Source: Beroe ovata (taxonomy: Eukaryota > Ctenophora > Nuda > Beroida > Beroidae). From it: a DNA stretch of 43,649 nt. The translations under genes were made by a program, and so were the position numbers. Below, piece after piece: positions 34,222 through 43,649 of the stretch (within the stretch, counting starts at the first letter, position 1; each line of letters begins with the position of its first letter). The stretch spans positions 203,000 through 246,648 of the forward strand of contig CAMPET010000007.1 in the NCBI GenBank assembly GCA_946803715.1. Direction: 5' to 3'. The notes below the pieces were generated by a model, which was given only the letters and a program-made list of their open reading frames with translations, was not told the origin of the DNA and searched no databases.

Positions 34222-37200
34222 ATGGAGGACCCGTTCATAATCGTGAAGGAGGAAACGGAGGCGGGAATCGCCGAGATCAACCGGAACCTAGACCGATGGA
34301 AGAAGCTAGCCAGTGGAACTTCTAGCGTGGCTCGACAGGAGAGGAACGCAGTGAAAGGTAATAGCTGAGAAAAAGGAAGCATGTAGGTTGCTACAAATTT
34401 AACATCATTTGTCGAATCGTTATTATCTTCCCGTGAACGTGAGATCTACGGAATGGCCTCCTTCATTCAAAATTCCGTTTTTTTTTCGCCAAAAATTCTT
34501 ATTCTAATTCTTATTTCGACCGAAGGGCACTTAAAGGCAGATATGAAATAAGGTAAAATGTTCAATGAAATTCAGAAATTCAATTCGATGTCTTCAGTTT
34601 GTTTCCGTCTTGGTCGCCGTCGTCGTCTCTGTTTGAATTATATCCGAGTAGATGTAGAAATCCGGGGAGAGAATTAATGACCCCGGTATAAGTAGTGAAA
34701 GTCCAGGAAGACGGGCATCTGGTCCTCTGGATACTCCCACGCTATGATAACTGGTAGTGGTTCCTCCCATTGTTCCCCCTCACTGGTGTTCGGTGGGATA
34801 TCTGACCCCACCTCCACCACTTCTATATCCTGTAGGGGGGAATCGTATGAGGGGCTGGGGTGAGATGAGGGGCTGGCGGAGGGGTCTACACTCGAGCCCT
34901 GGGAGAAGGGGGAAGAAGCAGTGGGGGGAGGCTGATACTTTTCCCTTTTTGGGACGTGGATGAATCCCAGCGCTCCGTACACCCTCATGAACCGTGACCG
35001 TCGAATTATCTCCACTTCCTCGTCATATACATACACCCGATCAGAGACCTTCTTCCTGAAACACTTGCGGGTCACTTTCTTCAGACTCTTGATCATGTTC
35101 ATGACTCGGTCAAATAGCAACTATGTATCGATTAGCACAACGAAATTGTAGCAAATAGCAGAGTAGAGAGGGAGAAATGACTGTGATATGGCGTGATAAG
35201 GCCCTCGCGTTGCTATGACGATTCGCATTGCTCCTGCATAAAATTTTCTCTCTTCCTAATCATCGTACTAAAGTTAGGCAAATGCGCGGCGTTCCCTGTT
35301 TATTCAATGACCAAGTGTCTCACGGGAAGCAAGTACCGGTAAGAACCGGATTCCAAAAGTGACTCACTGGGATACGATATTGAGACTGATAACCGTGTGT
35401 AATGATCAGATTTGATGTTCTATAGCGTGATCACGTGACTGGAAAGTCACATAAGTGAGTTACCTGAGAGAACCGGTTATAACCGGTCCAATCCGGTTTC
35501 CTATATGGTTAATTCCGGTGGCTGATTTACGTGATGACCGACTCTTGATTTGATGAAGATCGAATAATTGCTGAATGTTTTCTATTTAATCTCCGATGTT
35601 AGAATTGTGTACATCGTCAGGTTGAGACAGTGAGAGTCAGATATGTTTTGTGAATACTATACATTAGAACATTCCCGTCAAAATAGAAAAGTCAGAAAGT
35701 CAATTCGATGTCTTCGGTTCGTCTTCGTCTTTGTCTGTGTCTCCCAATCTTCTCTTCTTCAAATTCTGTTCTCGATATTGAACAGAATAAGTATAAAAGA
35801 TGCCCAAAATAGAGAATTAAAAGACGGAAAGTATGAAGCCTCTCGTACAAAATCAAACGACATCAGACCAAAATTTGGTCGTCATAAATGTTCGGATTTG
35901 CCAAGAAGTTGAAAAGTGAAATTGAAGAAAAAAATGCGGAAAAGAAAGAAAAGAAAATCCTCGTAAAAATCAAACGACATCAGACCAAAGATGGTCGTCA
36001 TTAATGTTTGAATTTCGACAAGAAAATGAAAAGTGAATTAGACAAAAATGATAATGTAAGATCAAAAAAGAAAAACTCGCGTTCAAAATCAAACGACATC
36101 AGACCAAAGTTGGTCGTCATAAATGTTTGAATTCTGCCGAGAAAATAATAAAAAAGAAATGAGAAAAGTTGGAACTTGAACAAAACTATCGACATCGGAC
36201 CTCCGAAGAGGTCGTCATAAATGATTGTTTTGTCAAGAGCCAAGATAAAGAAAAATCTCCCCGGAAAAATCTAAACAATATCAGACCATTTCTGGTCGTC
36301 ATAACTGTTTGAATTATATCCGGGGAGAGAATTAATGACCCCGGTATAAGTAGTGGAAGTCCAGGAAGACGGGCATCTGGTCCTCTGGATACTCCCACGC
36401 TATGATAACTGGTAGTGGTTCCTCCCATTGTTCCCCCTCACTGGTGTTCGGTGGGATATCTGACCCCACCTCCACCACTTCTATATCCTGTAGGGGGGAA
36501 TCGTATGAGGGGCTGGGGTGAGATGAGGGGCTGGCGGAGGGGTCTACACTCGAGCCCTGGGAGAAGGGGGAAGAAGCAGTGGGGGGAGGCTGATACTTTT
36601 CCCTTTTTGGGACGTGGATGAATCCCAGCGCTCCGTACACCCTCATGAACCGTGACCGTCGAATTATCTCCACTTCCTCGTCATATACATACACCCGATC
36701 AGAGACCTTCTTCCTGAAACACTTGCGGGTCACTTTCTTCAGACTCTTGATCATGTTCATGACTCGGTCAAATAGCAACTATGTATCGATTAGCACAACG
36801 AAATTGTAGCAAATAGCAGAGTAGAGAGGGAGAAATGACTGTGATATGGCGTGATAAGGCCCTCGCGTTGCTATGACGATTCGCATTGCTCCTGCATAAA
36901 ATTTTCTCTCTTCCTAATCATCGTACTAAAGTTAGGCAAATGCGCGGCGTTCCCTGTTTATTCAATGACCAAGTGTCTCACGGGAAGCAAGGACCGGTTA
37001 GAACCGGATTCCAAAAGTGACTCACTGGGATACGATATTGAGACTGATAACCGTGTGTAATGATCAGATTTGATGTTCTATAGCGTGATCACGTGACTGG
37101 AAAGTCACATAAGTGAGTTACCTGAGAGAACCGGTTATAACCGGTCCAATCCGGTTCCTATCTGGTTCATTCCGGTGGCTGATTTACATGATGACCGACT

Positions 37201-40200
37201 CTTGATTTGATGAAGATCGAATAATTGCTGAATGTTTTCTATTTAATCTCCGATGTTAGAATTGTGTACATCGTCAGGTTGAGACAGTGAGAGTCAGATA
37301 TATTTTGTGAATATTATACATTAAAACATTCCAATCAAAACAGAAAAGTCAGAAAGTCAATTCGATGTCTTCGTCTGTGTCTCCCAATCTTCTCTTCTTC
37401 AAATTCTGTTCTCGACATTGAACAGAATAAGTATAAAAGATGCCCAAAATAGAGAACTAAAAAACGGAAAGTATAAAAACTCTCGTACAAAATCAAACGA
37501 CATCAGACCAAAATTTGGTCGTCATAAATGTTTGAATTTGAACAAGAAAATGAAAAGTGAAATTGACAAAAGCGAATGCGAAAAAGAAAGGAAAAAGTGA
37601 AAAGAAAAATCCTCGTACAAAATCAAACGACATCAGACCAACATTTGGTCGTCATAAATGTTTGAATTCGTGGAGAAAATAATAAAAAAGAAATGAGAAA
37701 AGTTGGAACTTGAACAAAACTATCGACATCGGACCTCCGAAGAGGTCGTCATAAATGATTGGTTTGTCAAGAACCAAGATAAAGAAAAATCTCCCCGGAA
37801 AAATCTAAACAATATCAGACCATTTCTGGTCGTCATAACTGTTTGAATTATATCCGAGTAGATGTAGAAATCCGGGGAGTGAATTAATGACCCCGGTATA
37901 AGTAGTGGAAGTCCAGGAAGACGGGCATCTGGTCCTCTGGATACTCCCACGCTATGATGACTGGTAGTGGTTCCTCCCATTGTTCCCCCTCACTGGTGTT
38001 TGGTGGGATATCTGACCCCACCTCCACCACTTCTATATCCTGTAGGGGGAGATCGTATGAGGGGCTGGGGTGGGATGAGGGGGTGGGGGAGGGGTCTACA
38101 CTCGAGCCCTGGGAGAAGGGGGAAGAAGCAGTGGGGGGAGGCTGATACTTTTCCCTTTTTGGGACGTGGATGAATCCTAGCGCTCNAAAAGAAAAATCCT
38201 CGTACAAAATCAAACGACATCAGACCAAAATTTGGTCGTCATAAATGTTTGAATTTGTCGAGAAAATAATAAAAAAGGAAAAGAGAAAAGTTGGAACTTG
38301 AACAAAACTATCGACATCAGACCTCCGAAGAGGTCGTCATAAATGATTGGTTTGTCAAGAACCAAGATAAAGAAAAATCTCCCCGGAAAAATCCAAACGA
38401 CATCAGACCATTTCTGGTCGTCATAACTGTTTGAATTATATCCGAGTAGATGTAGAAATCCGGGGAGAGAATTAATGACCCCGGTATAAGTAGTGGAAGT
38501 CCAGGAAGACGGGCATCTGGTCCTCTGGATACTCCCACGCTATGATAACTGGTAGTGGTTCCTCCCATTGTTCCCCCTCACTGGTGTTCGGTGGGATATC
38601 TGACCCCACCTCCACCACTTCTATATCCTGTAGGGGTAAATCGTATGAGGGGCTGGGGTGGGGTGAGGGGCTGGCGGAGGGGTCTACACTCGAGCCCTGG
38701 AAGAAGGGGGAAGAAGCAGTGGGGGGAGGCTGATACTTTCCCCTTTTTGGGACGTGGATGAATCCCAACGCTCCGTACACCCTCATGAACCGTGACCGTC
38801 GAATTATCTCCACTTCCTCGTCATATACATACACCCGATCAGAGACCTTCTTCCTGAAACACTTGCGGGTCACTTTCTTCAGACTCTTGATCATGTTCAT
38901 GACTCGGTCAAATAGCAACTATGTATCGATTAGCACAACGAAATTGTAGCAAATAGCAGAGTAGAGAGGGAGAAATGACTGTGATATGGCGTGATAAGGC
39001 CCTCGCGTTGCTATGACGATTCGCATTGCTCCTGCATAAAATTTGTCGATTTTTTTACTGGACACTTTTTTGAGATTTCGAAACTTTTTGAGATATGATA
39101 GAGTCTTCATGAAAGCACTTCAATGTTTTTTCAGAAAATTTGGTAGGTTTCCTGATAAACGCAAAAGTTGCGTTTTTGTGGCAGTTGAAAACCTTGCGCG
39201 TTCATTTTCAGATAGAATAATCAACGCGTTAAACAGTACGGAAGCCGACATTGCCGATTTGCAAGAAGCTATCCAGAGCATAGAAAATGACAGGCACAGG
39301 TATGTGTAAAATGTGACAGAATGTGACAAATCAAAAGCAAATTGTTGAGTTTGCGTGACGCGCGGCGACAACCGTTTGACGCGCATTTTCACCAACATCA
39401 AAACACGAATTCACACTAGTTTTTACTTATATTTTTGTAGATTTGTTTAGAACAAATTTCATGAGAGATCGCGTCTTTTCAGGTTCAATATTTCACAAGA
39501 TGAGATAGCAAACAGGAAAAGCTTCATTCAAATGTCGTTAGGACAGTGTAGAGCGGTTAGAGATCAGATTAACAACCCTCAACTTAACAATTCCCTGCCA
39601 TCAGTGAGCCAATTTTATGTTTCCTTGTTTCTTGAGCCAATTCTGATTCTATGTTTTCTTGTTTCCGCGGGATTAACAATTATTCAAATCTCTCATTCAC
39701 AATTGTATGTGCAACTTATAGTACCAGAGTGACTTTACAGTAACGTGTTGTACGTTATTATATCCTCATGGAAATATTAAGGAATGATTGACTCTAACTC
39801 GTTTCAGCAGAACATTGATCGCTACACGGCGGCTCAACAGTCGGCCAACAAGAGTAACGAGGTATATTGCGAAATCCAATTTATAATTTGATATGAAAAT
39901 CTCGGCTAAAATTGGCATCAAAGACAATGTTGAGCTAAGTTAGCAATTGAGATAATTTCGTGAAAAATTTCAGGTATTTATCGAGAAGACGATGGGTGAA
40001 CAGCAACAAATAATGAGAGAACAAGATGAGCAGCTTGATGTTGTTGGGCAAAGCATTGGTAGACTTAAGGAGATCGGAACTCTAATAGGTACACAAAATT
40101 CATATAATTTATAGTTATAAACGAAGTCAAACAACTGAAATAAAATGTACAGTTATGTCAGAATGTGTTGAGCTCAATGTGAGTTAAGAAAAGTTATCGT

Positions 40201-40462
40201 CCTGAATGGACAATATCTATTGAATTACGGTGCAAAGAAGCGCATGTTTGATCAAATATCTTCAGGAGACGAGGTTGAAGATCAGAATGTTCTACTGGAC
40301 GATTTCTATAACGATATGGGGCAAACTGAGAAGCGAATGGGAATGGTCCAGAAGAAAATGGACAAGATTCTTGAAAAAGTGGACGGTAAGAAGCAGAATA
40401 TCATCATAGGTGTTCTGCTCGTCATCATGATTATTGTTATTGTCATCTTCTTTTCAACGTGA
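34222..40462 (+). CDS. STX6: Syntaxin-6/10-like Qc-SNARE
   Basis: Six exons give about 236 residues (human STX6 255): 34222-34357, 39212-39299, 39483-39603, 39808-39861, 39974-40088, 40266-40462. The N-terminus MEDPFIIVKEE matches human MEDPFFVVKGE. The N-terminal three-helix domain includes ADIADLQEAIQSIE and RKSFIQMSLGQCRAVRDQI. The SNARE helix runs from about 134 to 209 (EQDEQLDVVGQSIGRLKEIG, then EVEDQNVLLDDF with the zero-layer Gln at about 178). The C-terminal anchor is about 216-236. It would act in endosome-to-TGN fusion. Intron 1 is about 4.85 kb, far longer than any other here, and is filled by repeated antisense frames and hairpins, partly inflated by assembly (N at 38186). The AP4M1 start lies 459 bp downstream. 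Confidence 0.93.
34674..35102 (-). CDS. Hypothetical 142-aa antisense ORF in syntaxin intron 1, copy 1
   Basis: ATG at 35102 to TAA at 34674. It has a basic N-terminus (MIKSLKKVTRKCFRKK), a proline/serine-rich middle (PPPTASSP), and an acidic-aromatic C-terminus ending FLDFHYLYRGH. I do not recognise the family. An AG before TTGCTATTTGACC could be an acceptor, so it may be a terminal exon. The stop codon sits in the loop of a CCGGGG/CCCCGG hairpin. Three further copies follow. Confidence 0.4.
   Translation of the reverse strand: MNMIKSLKKVTRKCFRKKVSDRVYVYDEEVEIIRRSRFMRVYGALGFIHVPKREKYQPPPTASSPFSQGSSVDPSASPSSHPSPSYDSPLQDIEVVEVGSDIPPNTSEGEQWEEPLPVIIAWEYPEDQMPVFLDFHYLYRGH
35866..36297. repeat. 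Hairpin array, unit 1 (five hairpins)
   Basis: Five small hairpins at 35866-35880, 35983-35996, 36102-36115, 36198-36213 and 36284-36297, spaced 86-119 bp. The typical context is AAATCAAACGACATCAGACC, then loop, then GGTCGTCATAAATGTTTGAA. Stem sequences vary while pairing holds: GACCAAA/TTTGGTC, GACCAA/TTGGTC, GACCTC/GAGGTC, GACCA/TGGTC. Confidence 0.75.
36332..36760 (-). CDS. Hypothetical 142-aa antisense ORF, copy 2
   Basis: Translates identically to copy 1, and its upstream 500 bp also matches. The distance from copy 1 is 1658 bp. Identity at this level means a recent duplication or an assembly repeat. Confidence 0.4.
   Translation of the reverse strand: MNMIKSLKKVTRKCFRKKVSDRVYVYDEEVEIIRRSRFMRVYGALGFIHVPKREKYQPPPTASSPFSQGSSVDPSASPSSHPSPSYDSPLQDIEVVEVGSDIPPNTSEGEQWEEPLPVIIAWEYPEDQMPVFLDFHYLYRGH
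37506..37831. repeat. Hairpin array, unit 2 (four hairpins)
   Basis: Hairpins at 37506-37520, 37636-37650, 37732-37747 and 37818-37831 in the same order and context as unit 1, with one fewer member. Confidence 0.75.
37884..38185 (-). pseudogene. Antisense ORF, copy 3, truncated at a join
   Basis: Holds the C-terminal two thirds (from ALGFIHVPKREK to YLYRGH) and stops at N 38186. It differs from copies 1-2 at a few residues, such as Pro for Ser and Thr for Ala in the Pro/Ser-rich part. Confidence 0.5.
38223..38419. repeat. Hairpin array, unit 3 (three hairpins)
   Basis: Hairpins at 38223-38237, 38320-38335 and 38406-38419, following the join at 38186. The order matches the last three of the other units. 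Confidence 0.75.
38472..38900 (-). CDS. Hypothetical 142-aa antisense ORF, copy 4
   Basis: Full length, differing from copy 1 by a few amino-acid changes (KRGK for KREK, Phe for Ser, Pro for Ser, Leu for Ser) and with no stop. Its upstream sequence matches the other units to about 39040 and then changes to unique sequence leading to syntaxin exon 2. Confidence 0.4.
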   Translation of the reverse strand: MNMIKSLKKVTRKCFRKKVSDRVYVYDEEVEIIRRSRFMRVYGALGFIHVPKRGKYQPPPTASSPFFQGSSVDPSASPSPHPSPSYDLPLQDIEVVEVGSDIPPNTSEGEQWEEPLPVIIAWEYPEDQMPVFLDFHYLYRGH

Positions 40463-40920
40463 TAAAGGCAAATTGATAAAATATAGATCTATGATTAATG
40501 ATATTCGCTGGCCGATACTGCGCAAACAGTTCGCTTTCTGAACAAAGTACGGCAGTGTTCCAATTTTGATGTGAATGAGTTTGAGCTGTTTGACTGTATG
40601 TATTTTCGAACTATTGTAAACAAACAAGCTGCTAGAGAAGACCTTTTTCTATGTTTAGGTGAAAGTAATCATGTTGTCTTAGCTTGTAAGAATTGATCCT
40701 GATAAAGAGCAAGCTTGGGAGAGTTTTTGCGCTCAAAACCAAATTAAATCGTGATTATGTTCAGTTTAAGATGATTTAAAGTTTGAGTTACTAAAGTTAT
40801 TATTTTTCGTGAGCATACAAGTATACTTGAATACGATTCGAGATTATCGCACTCACTAATTTGACGATGATAGATATCATCGATTGGCTGCCACTAACCC
40901 CCTCACACCACCCAAGCCCT

Positions 40921-43639
40921 ATGATATCCCTTTTCTTTGTCCTATCTTCGATCGGGGAGGTGATCGTATACAAGGATTTCCGGAATCAGTTCACTCGTGC
41001 GGTTACGGAGGGATTCATCGAGACTATCAAGGACAAGGGGAATCAGCGTATTCTGCCAATTCTTATACTAGGTATGTTATACTAGAACGTGATTTATTTC
41101 AAATGAAACTGTGATATATGCCATATTATATATTGAAATATCTTCTGACGATTGGTCTCAACCATGAAACGTTAAGTAAAGACCACTCTATTAAGCTATA
41201 ACTGTGTTTGATTTGTAAATGTACATCTATTATATTACATCGTCCTAATACGAGTCTGCCCACTTTTCAGATGGTAAAACGTACGTTTCCATATTCCGGA
41301 GTGGGCTATATTTTGTGGTGGTGTTAGCAGAGCCTAATCTGTCACATATCTTCATCATCGAGTCCCTCGGACGCATTGCTGGTAATCACGCATATCTCCT
41401 CATGATTTGCATCTCGCAGTTATTCTCGTAGGAAATTTATTTATTCACTTTTTCGATTCTATTATTTATCACAATTGTATCATTTAAGACTTTGGAATTT
41501 CTGATAACGCACAGATGCAACAAATGAAACAGTCGTTGTTAGTGAGTTAAAAACGTTTCAGTGTGACATACACCATCTTCAGTTCTGTAAATATTTTATT
41601 GGTGATCAAATTTGCAATAATCAAAAATTCAAAATAAATAAGTATGAAACGACAAATATTGAAAATTGCTATGAACAAAATACGGGCGTGTGTATGCACA
41701 TAATATACAAATACATTCTATAATTGAAACACATAATTGGTAGACAGTATCGAATTACAATGAGGGGAGTGAATGTGATAGTATACGCGGATTATTGTGC
41801 CACATACGTCATCATTNACTATGAACCGGTAGTAGTTCACAATATAAAAGAAGAGGTGGGATTCTCTCCAGACGCTATTTTCGATCTGGGACTTAACTTC
41901 CTCAATCAGGTGACGATGATTGTCAATTATCATCCAAATGCCTAATTGTTTAATTGGTATTCCCAGTAATCTGTAAAAGTTTCATCTGGCGTTACACGTG
42001 GTATATCGAGCTTAATTTGAATGTGGAAATCATCATTTCAGTATCGAGACTTCCCATGAATAGATTGGAAAATTCCCAAAATTACAGACACGAATGAGCA
42101 GGAATTTATCTATCGATAATTTTGGTCCGATGACTGTGACCCAGGTCTAATATGTTCAGATGCAGATTTCCAGTAACGCTGCAACGAAACCCATTGCTAT
42201 TGGTCCACAGAAGCAGACTGAGCAGCGAAATGAGATTTTCATCGGTAAGTTTGTGAAATCGTATTTGGGCATTTCAGATTCTGGGTGTCTATTGTAACGC
42301 TTATGTTAAGATGTTAGTTTTGTTTATTCATAAATCATAACTGACAGCACCTCAGGAAAGTGAGAAAGGGCCAAGAGCGTCCAAAAAACATAAAAATCGA
42401 TCATTTTTTCATGATAATGGAACAAAAAATTTTCTCGAATTCCAGAACCCAAGTTTTGGCGAGAAAGTGAAGTGATGGCACTTGGTAATGGTAGAAAGTA
42501 AAGCGATCCTACCACTTGGTAACATTCATTTCTTCAATCTCAGACGTGATAGAGAAACTGAACGTTACAATTGAGCGTGACGGAGTTGTCTCGCTTGCCG
42601 AAATTCACGGATCTGTCCGGATAAAGAGCTTCCTCCAGGGCTCCCCCGAGCTCAAGATCATGCTAAACCGGGACCTCTTCGTGGGAAGTCCGCCCCCTGA
42701 ACTAGCAAGGAAATGTGAGGAATGTCACGTGATCTTTGGATTCTTTTAAATTATCATTGATCAACAACGAATCCCTTGATCTTACGAAATCTCTTCTAAC
42801 GTTTTTCCTGACGAAGTGTATTGATGCGATACACTTCCTCAACTCAAATACTAAGTAATCAATTATCAATTTCCCCCCTCTTGCCCTCAGGCATCGTGTT
42901 GGACGAATGCTGTTTTCACAAGTGTGTGGACCGGGAGTTGTTCAGCAAGGAACGGACACTCCTCTTCAAACCCCCGGTCGGGGAATGTGTCATCTTCAAC
43001 TACACCATACTCGGTGGGTAGGGGTGCATGGGTTCAGGGGGTTGTGACGGGTTCAGGGGGTACTGGGGTCGGTAGTGATGAGTGGGGTTCAGCATGGGGT
43101 TTAGGGTGTTTTACCGTGGAGTCGGTGGGTAGGGGTGCATGCGTTCAGGAAATGACGATACCGTGGGGTTTGACGGGTTCGAGGCGAATAACTTCGAGCA
43201 TTGTTAAAAGTTGTTAGCCAATCGAATCGAACATAGGTGAAAAGCCATTGCAAACTGGGCTGCCAATTTCAGGTATATGATTTGTTTCAATTTTCAAGTT
43301 ATTTTCCCCTCAGATAAGCTCAAGAATCCGCTACCATTTCGAATGAGTGTGGATTGTAAGGATGTGGATGGAACAGAAATTCACTTGACACTGAAATTAA
43401 AGTGTAACATTCCTCCCACAAAACGGTAACTTGAGATAAGTGATCTAGGGAAGTAGATTATCGATTACAAATCGCAAAAAATAAGTTCAAAAATAAGTTC
43501 AAAAACAAGTTGACTCCCATAAAAGGATTTCCTTCCCAGGTGTTCGCTAATTAATCTAGCTATTCCATTTCCGTACGACTTGAGCAGCGTTGTGTCTAAC
43601 GATAAAACTACGGATACCAAACTATCGTGTAAACGACTG
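40921..43639 (+). CDS. AP4M1: AP-4 adaptor complex subunit mu, internally incomplete, runs off the edge
   Basis: Exons: 40921-41071, 41271-41381, 41818-41909 (5' part lost at N 41817), 42160-42244, 42544-42714, 42891-43013, 43314-43425, 43540-43639. The start MISLFFVLSSIGEVIVYKDF matches human [30 protein letters not shown] and IIESLGRIA complete the visible longin-like part. Downstream, QRNEIFIDVIEKLNVTIERD, GSVRIKSFLQGSPELKI, LDECCFHKCVD and LKNPLPFRMSVD match the mu homology domain. About 60 residues of the N-terminal domain (human GDYCG to FIQTEA) are absent at the contig join. AP-4 sorts cargo such as ATG9A at the TGN. The last exon ends with CTG|GTAAGA near the window edge, and the rest of the MHD lies outside. 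Confidence 0.92.
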
Positions 43640-43649
43640 GTAAGACTGT

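Noticed and set aside
35866-38419. Hairpin array considered as tRNA or snoRNA genes
   Set aside because: Hairpins are 14-16 nt without cloverleaf, box C/D or box H/ACA signals.

Overview
This is a eukaryotic window, almost certainly from an invertebrate animal. Eight spliced genes with short GT-AG introns can be assembled by eye, and their exon phases join consistently. Two of them, a PACSIN-type F-BAR protein and an ankyrin/TRP-type channel, point to animals or their closest relatives. Short introns, tight gene spacing, GC-rich foldback elements and high allelic divergence would suit an early-branching marine animal such as a sponge, but that is a guess. No bacterial, plasmid or viral gene was seen.

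Layout. 1-337: possible last exon of a plus-strand gene. 1120-9205 (-): MAD1L1, the spindle-checkpoint scaffold. 9548-11881 (-): TIMM21, of the mitochondrial TIM23 translocase. 12207-12964: a nest of small GC-rich inverted-repeat elements with 8-bp target duplications. 13509-16902 (-): a KMT5B/C (SUV4-20) histone H4K20 methyltransferase. 17408-21550 (+): an ankyrin-repeat TRP-like cation channel, divergent from KMT5. 21911-23360: foldback element and repeats, then a gap of 781 N. 24315-28148 (-): PACSIN/syndapin, with its 3' end lost in the gap. 28149-32576: duplicated allelic sequence and insertions. 32577-33817 (+): mitochondrial ribosomal protein bL32m. 34222-40462 (+): syntaxin-6/10-like SNARE, whose large first intron holds repeated antisense reading frames and an array of small hairpins. 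40921-43639 (+): AP-4 complex subunit mu, running off the right edge.

Assembly state. Besides the long gap, single N characters occur at 1407, 5224, 10305, 11046, 15020, 29271, 31212, 38186 and 41817. At several of these the sequence on one side is repeated on the other at allele-like identity: a 3.5-kb block of MAD1L1, part of TIMM21, four PACSIN exons, and the syntaxin intron block. They look like contig joins where overlapping contigs or the two haplotypes were not merged. Exon duplications here should not be read as biology without checking. The same artefact is useful, because it lets alleles be compared: several GC-rich or repeat-bearing insertions are present in one copy and absent in the other, with target-site duplications.

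Functional links. The genes are mainly conserved housekeeping loci: two mitochondrial (TIMM21, bL32m), two nuclear (MAD1L1, KMT5), and three in membrane traffic (PACSIN, syntaxin-6-like, AP4M1). The last two are adjacent, on one strand, and both act at the trans-Golgi/endosome. The least explained parts are the syntaxin intron 1 array, the 12.2-13.0 kb transposon nest, and an almost perfect microRNA-sized hairpin at 10436-10514.
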